Assembly (NCBI RefSeq): GCF_022179765.1 | Contig: NZ_BPRE01000017.1 | Coordinates: 60,541 to 124,540, forward strand | DNA from: Methylorubrum suomiense | GTDB lineage: Bacteria > Pseudomonadota > Alphaproteobacteria > Rhizobiales > Beijerinckiaceae | Length of the DNA stretch: 64,000 nucleotides | Reading direction: 5' to 3' | Shown here: piece after piece, positions 61,259-64,000 of the stretch | Numbering within the stretch: position 1 is the first letter of the stretch | Layout: the number at the start of each line of letters is the position of its first letter | The notes under the pieces: generated by a model | Told to the model about the DNA's origin: nothing | Seen by the model: the letters and a program-made list of their open reading frames with translations, nothing else | The model's database searches: none | Made by a program: the position numbers and the translations under genes

Positions 61259-61932
61259 GCCCGGACGACCCTGCCCGCGAGGGTGTACTCCTCCTTCACG
61301 GTATCGCCCGAAGCCCCGCCGCGATGCGACCGCTCGAACGGACTCTCGCGAGCGCCGGCTACGCCACCCTCAATCTCGGCTATCCCGCCCGCCGCCGCGA
61401 CCTGGCCGGCTGCGCCGAGGCAATCGCTTCCGCATTCACCGCCTTCGCCGCCCGAGTGAAGCGAATCCACATCGTGACCCATTCCATGGGCGGCCTCGTC
61501 GCCCGGGTGCTGCTGACGCGCTGTCGCCCGGACAATCTCGGACGGGTGGTGATGCTCGGGCCCCCGAGCCAGGGCAGCGAGGTGGCCGATGCGCTGCACC
61601 GCCTGTCCCTCTACCGCCGCTTCTTCGGACCGGCGGGAGCCGAGCTCGTCACCCGCCGGGAATCGGCCCTGGAGGCACGTCTCGGTCGCGTCGATTATCC
61701 CCTGGGCATCATCGCCGGCCATCGCAGTCTTTATCCGCTCGCCTCGCGGCTCTGGTTGCGCGGTCCCAATGACGGTCGCGTCACCGTTGCCCGCACCCGC
61801 CTGGACGGTATGGCCGACCACATCGTGCTGCCGGTCGCCCATCCAACGATGATGCGGGCGCCACGGGTTCGGACGGAGACTTTGCGCTTCCTGACGGAGG
61901 GCCGGTTCAGCGCCGACAACACGGACGCGTGA
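61255..61932 (+). CDS. alpha/beta hydrolase, lipase-like
   Basis: 225 residues. The oxyanion region is GVLLLHGIARSPAAM, the nucleophile elbow THSMGGLVAR, the aspartate region GPNDGRVTVARTRLDG, and the histidine is in DHIVLPVAHPTMM. It resembles acetyltransferase/lipase-like hydrolases of the PGAP1 type. There is no signal peptide. The substrate is unknown; a short lipid ester is likely. Confidence 0.85.
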   Translation: MSPDDPAREGVLLLHGIARSPAAMRPLERTLASAGYATLNLGYPARRRDLAGCAEAIASAFTAFAARVKRIHIVTHSMGGLVARVLLTRCRPDNLGRVVMLGPPSQGSEVADALHRLSLYRRFFGPAGAELVTRRESALEARLGRVDYPLGIIAGHRSLYPLASRLWLRGPNDGRVTVARTRLDGMADHIVLPVAHPTMMRAPRVRTETLRFLTEGRFSADNTDA

Positions 61933-62088
61933 AAGATCGCCGATTTCGTTCCCGCAAACGGCTGCCCTCCGCCCTGAAACTGGTCTAAGGAGCGGTCTGC
62001 CGACGGTCCCGTCCGTGGCCCGTCGGCCGCGCGGCCGGCTCGTGATGCCGGTCTTGCGGTGATCCGCGAGAGAGGTTTTCCGTCGGCC

Positions 62089-63267
62089 ATGAGCAGCCTT
62101 CACACCGGACCCGGCATCGACAGCGCGCCGCTGCGCCCGCAATCGCAGCTCGTGACCGTGTTCGGTGGCTCCGGTTTCCTCGGGCGCCACGTGGTGCGGG
62201 CGCTGGCCAAGCGCGGGTACCGCATTCGCGTCGCGGTACGCCGTCCGGACCTCGCCCTGTTCCTGCAACCGCTCGGCAAGGTCGGCCAGATCGTCGCCGT
62301 GCAGGCCAATCTCCGCTATCCCGATTCGGTCCGGCGGGCGGTCGAGCACGCGGACATCGTCATCAATCTGGTCGGCATCCTGCAGGAGCAGGGCAGTCAG
62401 CGCTTCTCCTCGCTTCAGACGGAAGGGGCCGGCGAGATCGCCCGAGCCGCTGCCGCCGTCGGCGCAAAGATGATCCATGTCTCGGCCATCGGGGCGGACG
62501 AGGCCTCGCCCTCGCTCTACGCGCGCTCCAAAGCGCTCGGTGAGGCGGAGGTCCGCCGTGCCAGCCCCGACGCCGTGATCTTCCGGCCGTCCCTGGTGTT
62601 CGGGCCCGGCGACGGCTTCTTCAATCGCTTCGCCGGTCTCGCCACCTTCCTGCCGGCCCTGCCGCTCGCCGGCGGTCAGTCGCGCTTCCAGCCGGTCTTC
62701 GTCGGGGACGTCGCGGAGGCGATCGCACGGGCCGTCGACGGCAATGCGGCGCGGGGAACGGTCTACGAACTCGGCGGCCCGGAGGTGAATACGCTCGAAT
62801 ACTTCGTGCGCTACATGCTCGAGGTGACGATGCGCCGCCGCGCAGTGATCGACCTGCCCGAGCCGGTCGCCCGGGTCCAGGCACGGGTGATGGAAATCGT
62901 CGATACGCTCAGCTTCGGGTTGCTGCCGGCCAATCTCAAACTCACGCGCGATCAGGTGACGCTGCTCCAGAACGACAATGTCGTGTCCGATGCCGCTCAG
63001 GCTGAGGGACGGACGATCGAGGGTCTCGGCATCGTGCCGACCGCCGTCGAGGCGGTGGTGCCCGGCTATCTCTGGCGCTTTCGCAAGGCTGGCCAATTCG
63101 CCCAGGGACGCGGAACGGAGGCAATGGCGGCGGTCCCCGATCTGATCGCGTCACGCAGCGAAGCTCCGGAATCGCAACATCGTCCCAGCCGCGCGAGCGG
63201 TCCGGCGATCGGTGCCGATGCCGCACGCCCGAGCCGGATGGGAAGCCGCTGGGGAACCCGGGGCTAG
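62089..63267 (+). CDS. NDUFA9-like NAD(P)-binding protein (complex I-associated)
   Basis: 392 residues of the atypical SDR fold. TVFGGSGFLGRHVVRALAKRGY is the NAD loop, and VINLVGIL, HVSAIGAD, YARSKALGEAEV and VIFRPSLVFGPGDGFFNRFA match the NDUFA9/YfcH-type family. The last 60 residues are low-complexity. In alphaproteobacteria such proteins associate with NADH dehydrogenase or act in quinone/lipid metabolism. The ATG at 62089 is preferred over a GTG at 62059. Confidence 0.85.
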   Translation: MSSLHTGPGIDSAPLRPQSQLVTVFGGSGFLGRHVVRALAKRGYRIRVAVRRPDLALFLQPLGKVGQIVAVQANLRYPDSVRRAVEHADIVINLVGILQEQGSQRFSSLQTEGAGEIARAAAAVGAKMIHVSAIGADEASPSLYARSKALGEAEVRRASPDAVIFRPSLVFGPGDGFFNRFAGLATFLPALPLAGGQSRFQPVFVGDVAEAIARAVDGNAARGTVYELGGPEVNTLEYFVRYMLEVTMRRRAVIDLPEPVARVQARVMEIVDTLSFGLLPANLKLTRDQVTLLQNDNVVSDAAQAEGRTIEGLGIVPTAVEAVVPGYLWRFRKAGQFAQGRGTEAMAAVPDLIASRSEAPESQHRPSRASGPAIGADAARPSRMGSRWGTRG

Positions 63268-63354
63268 ATCGAACACCCCACTCCTCGGACGGCCATTCCG
63301 TTGCATCAGGATGGGCGCTGGCGGGCTCCGCGTCGATCCTCCGGATTTTTCCGG

Positions 63355-63383
63355 TTGACGCGAGCTGGGGCGTCCCGTAGAAG
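63355..63383 (+). promoter_or_regulatory. candidate rRNA promoter P1
   Basis: TTGACG (63355-63360), a 17-base spacer and TAGAAG (63378-63383). An AT-rich GGATTTTTCC just upstream could be part of an UP element. It lies about 555 bases before the mature 16S start. Confidence 0.55.
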
Positions 63384-63555
63384 CATTTTCACCGACGGGG
63401 CGCGGCGGTCCACCTTCTCTGGTGGTTCGGGGCTCCTGAGGGTTTCGGGACTGTTTGAGCGGCACGGCTGATCCGGGCGACTGGATCGGGCGATCGCTGT
63501 CCTTCGTGTCTCGGAACGGTCGACCGGATCGGCGCTTGGGTGTTGGATCGGACGG

Positions 63556-63584
63556 TTGACAGGACGGTTCGCCGGCTCTAGACG
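63556..63584 (+). promoter_or_regulatory. candidate rRNA promoter P2
   Basis: TTGACA (63556-63561), a 17-base spacer and TAGACG (63579-63584). The consensus -35 and the same TAGA core and spacing as P1 suggest tandem promoters for the rRNA operon. It lies about 355 bases before the mature 16S. Confidence 0.65.
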
Positions 63585-63742
63585 CCGCGGACCGCTCGGG
63601 CGGACTTCCCGGCAGCGACACGGATCGCTGCCATGCTGGGGCCGCCGCGGAACGATCGCTGAGGACGGGGCTGCATGGGCCGGGCAACCGGGGCATCGGC
63701 GCGTTTTCGGCAGGAGATTGCGCCCCTGGGGTGTAGGCTTCG

Positions 63743-63754
63743 CGCTCTTTGACA
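63743..63754 (+). promoter_or_regulatory. boxA antitermination site of the rRNA leader
   Basis: CGCTCTTTGACA matches the rrn boxA (TGCTCTTTAACA in E. coli) at 10 of 12 positions, about 185 bases before the 16S gene as expected. It recruits NusB/S10 to keep polymerase from terminating in the untranslated operon. Confidence 0.75.
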
Positions 63755-63938
63755 AGTTGATATCGAGAAAGAGAAACGTGGGCGGCTTGTTCAAGTCCTT
63801 GCGGGTTCGGCTGAGAGGCTGGACCGTAAGAGATGAAGCTGTCTAACGTTTCGGAAAGCTCACCGGTCATTCATGGAAACGTGGATGACACGGATGTGAG
63901 CACTCCGTTTATGTTGTGATCAGCTGAGATCAACTCTT

Positions 63939-64000
63939 CAACTTGAGAGTTTGATCCTGGCTCAGAGCGAACGCTGGCGGCAGGCTTAACACATGCAAGT
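63939..64000 (+). rRNA. rrs: 16S ribosomal RNA, 5' end (partial)
   Basis: AGAGTTTGATCCTGGCTCAG at 63946 is the universal 27F site (E. coli position 8), so the mature 5' end is near 63939. GCTGGCGGCAGGCTTAACAC and ATGCAAGT follow. The gene is cut by the window end. GCAGGCTTAACAC is typical of alphaproteobacteria. Confidence 0.98.

Noticed and set aside
61021..63096. Minus-strand frame of 691 codons opposite the lipase-like and NDUFA9-like genes
   Set aside because: The translation is His/Arg/Gly-rich with no recognisable domain, and both plus-strand genes have strong motifs.

Overview
The window is about 70% GC and gene-dense. It ends in the first 62 bases of a 16S rRNA gene. GC-rich codon third positions, the rut pyrimidine operon, ATGA/GTGA gene overlaps and the rRNA leader point to an alphaproteobacterium, most likely Methylobacterium or a close relative. 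That placement is inference from sequence character; no database search was possible.

Positions 1-45,200 form one large accessory block for scavenging nitrogen from nucleobases and ureido compounds. (a) 1-7,285: a GST, a split TPP-dependent decarboxylase, a GMC oxidoreductase, an ATZ/TRZ-type amidohydrolase and an oxygenase-like protein without Rieske ligands, facing a formamidase/acetamidase-family enzyme and a phosphoribosyltransferase. (b) 7,416-15,980: rutR and rutABCDF for uracil ring opening, with two RutR-like operators. No rutE or rutG follows; instead there is an NMT1/THI5-type ABC importer whose first permease gene is frameshifted or misread. (c) 16,149-23,191: a xanthine dehydrogenase-type molybdenum hydroxylase with fused FeS and Mo subunits, a Tat-exported formamidase/acetamidase-family enzyme and adenine deaminase. 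(d) 23,262-28,632: two LysR regulators, a cytosine-deaminase-like enzyme and four tiny exported proteins sharing an APxGxPxxTAPGG motif. (e) 28,710-38,025, all minus strand: a Tsx-like outer-membrane channel, 8-oxoguanine deaminase and a BMP-type ABC importer operon that also encodes a biuret-hydrolase-like enzyme and formamidase. A structured leader-like inverted repeat precedes the importer operon. (f) 38,763-45,186: a second BiuH-like hydrolase with atzG-atzE-atzH homologues, a fused OHCU decarboxylase/HIU hydrolase, an NCS2 urate/xanthine permease and uricase.

Together these genes describe uptake through the outer membrane (Tsx) and inner membrane (two ABC systems, NCS2). Adenine, cytosine and 8-oxoguanine are deaminated, purines are oxidised to urate and allantoin, uracil is opened by Rut enzymes, and small amides and ureides are released as ammonia. 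No allantoinase, allophanate hydrolase or urease lies inside the window.

From 45,420 the content changes to ordinary chromosome: tRNA-Ser(CGA), rarA, a UbiB/ABC1 kinase, an HWE histidine kinase, a Zn alcohol dehydrogenase, an SDR, several small hydrophilic proteins, priA, an MFS transporter, a lipase-like hydrolase and an NDUFA9-like protein. The rRNA operon leader follows, with two candidate promoters and a boxA. No CRISPR array, insertion sequence, integrase or prophage was seen.
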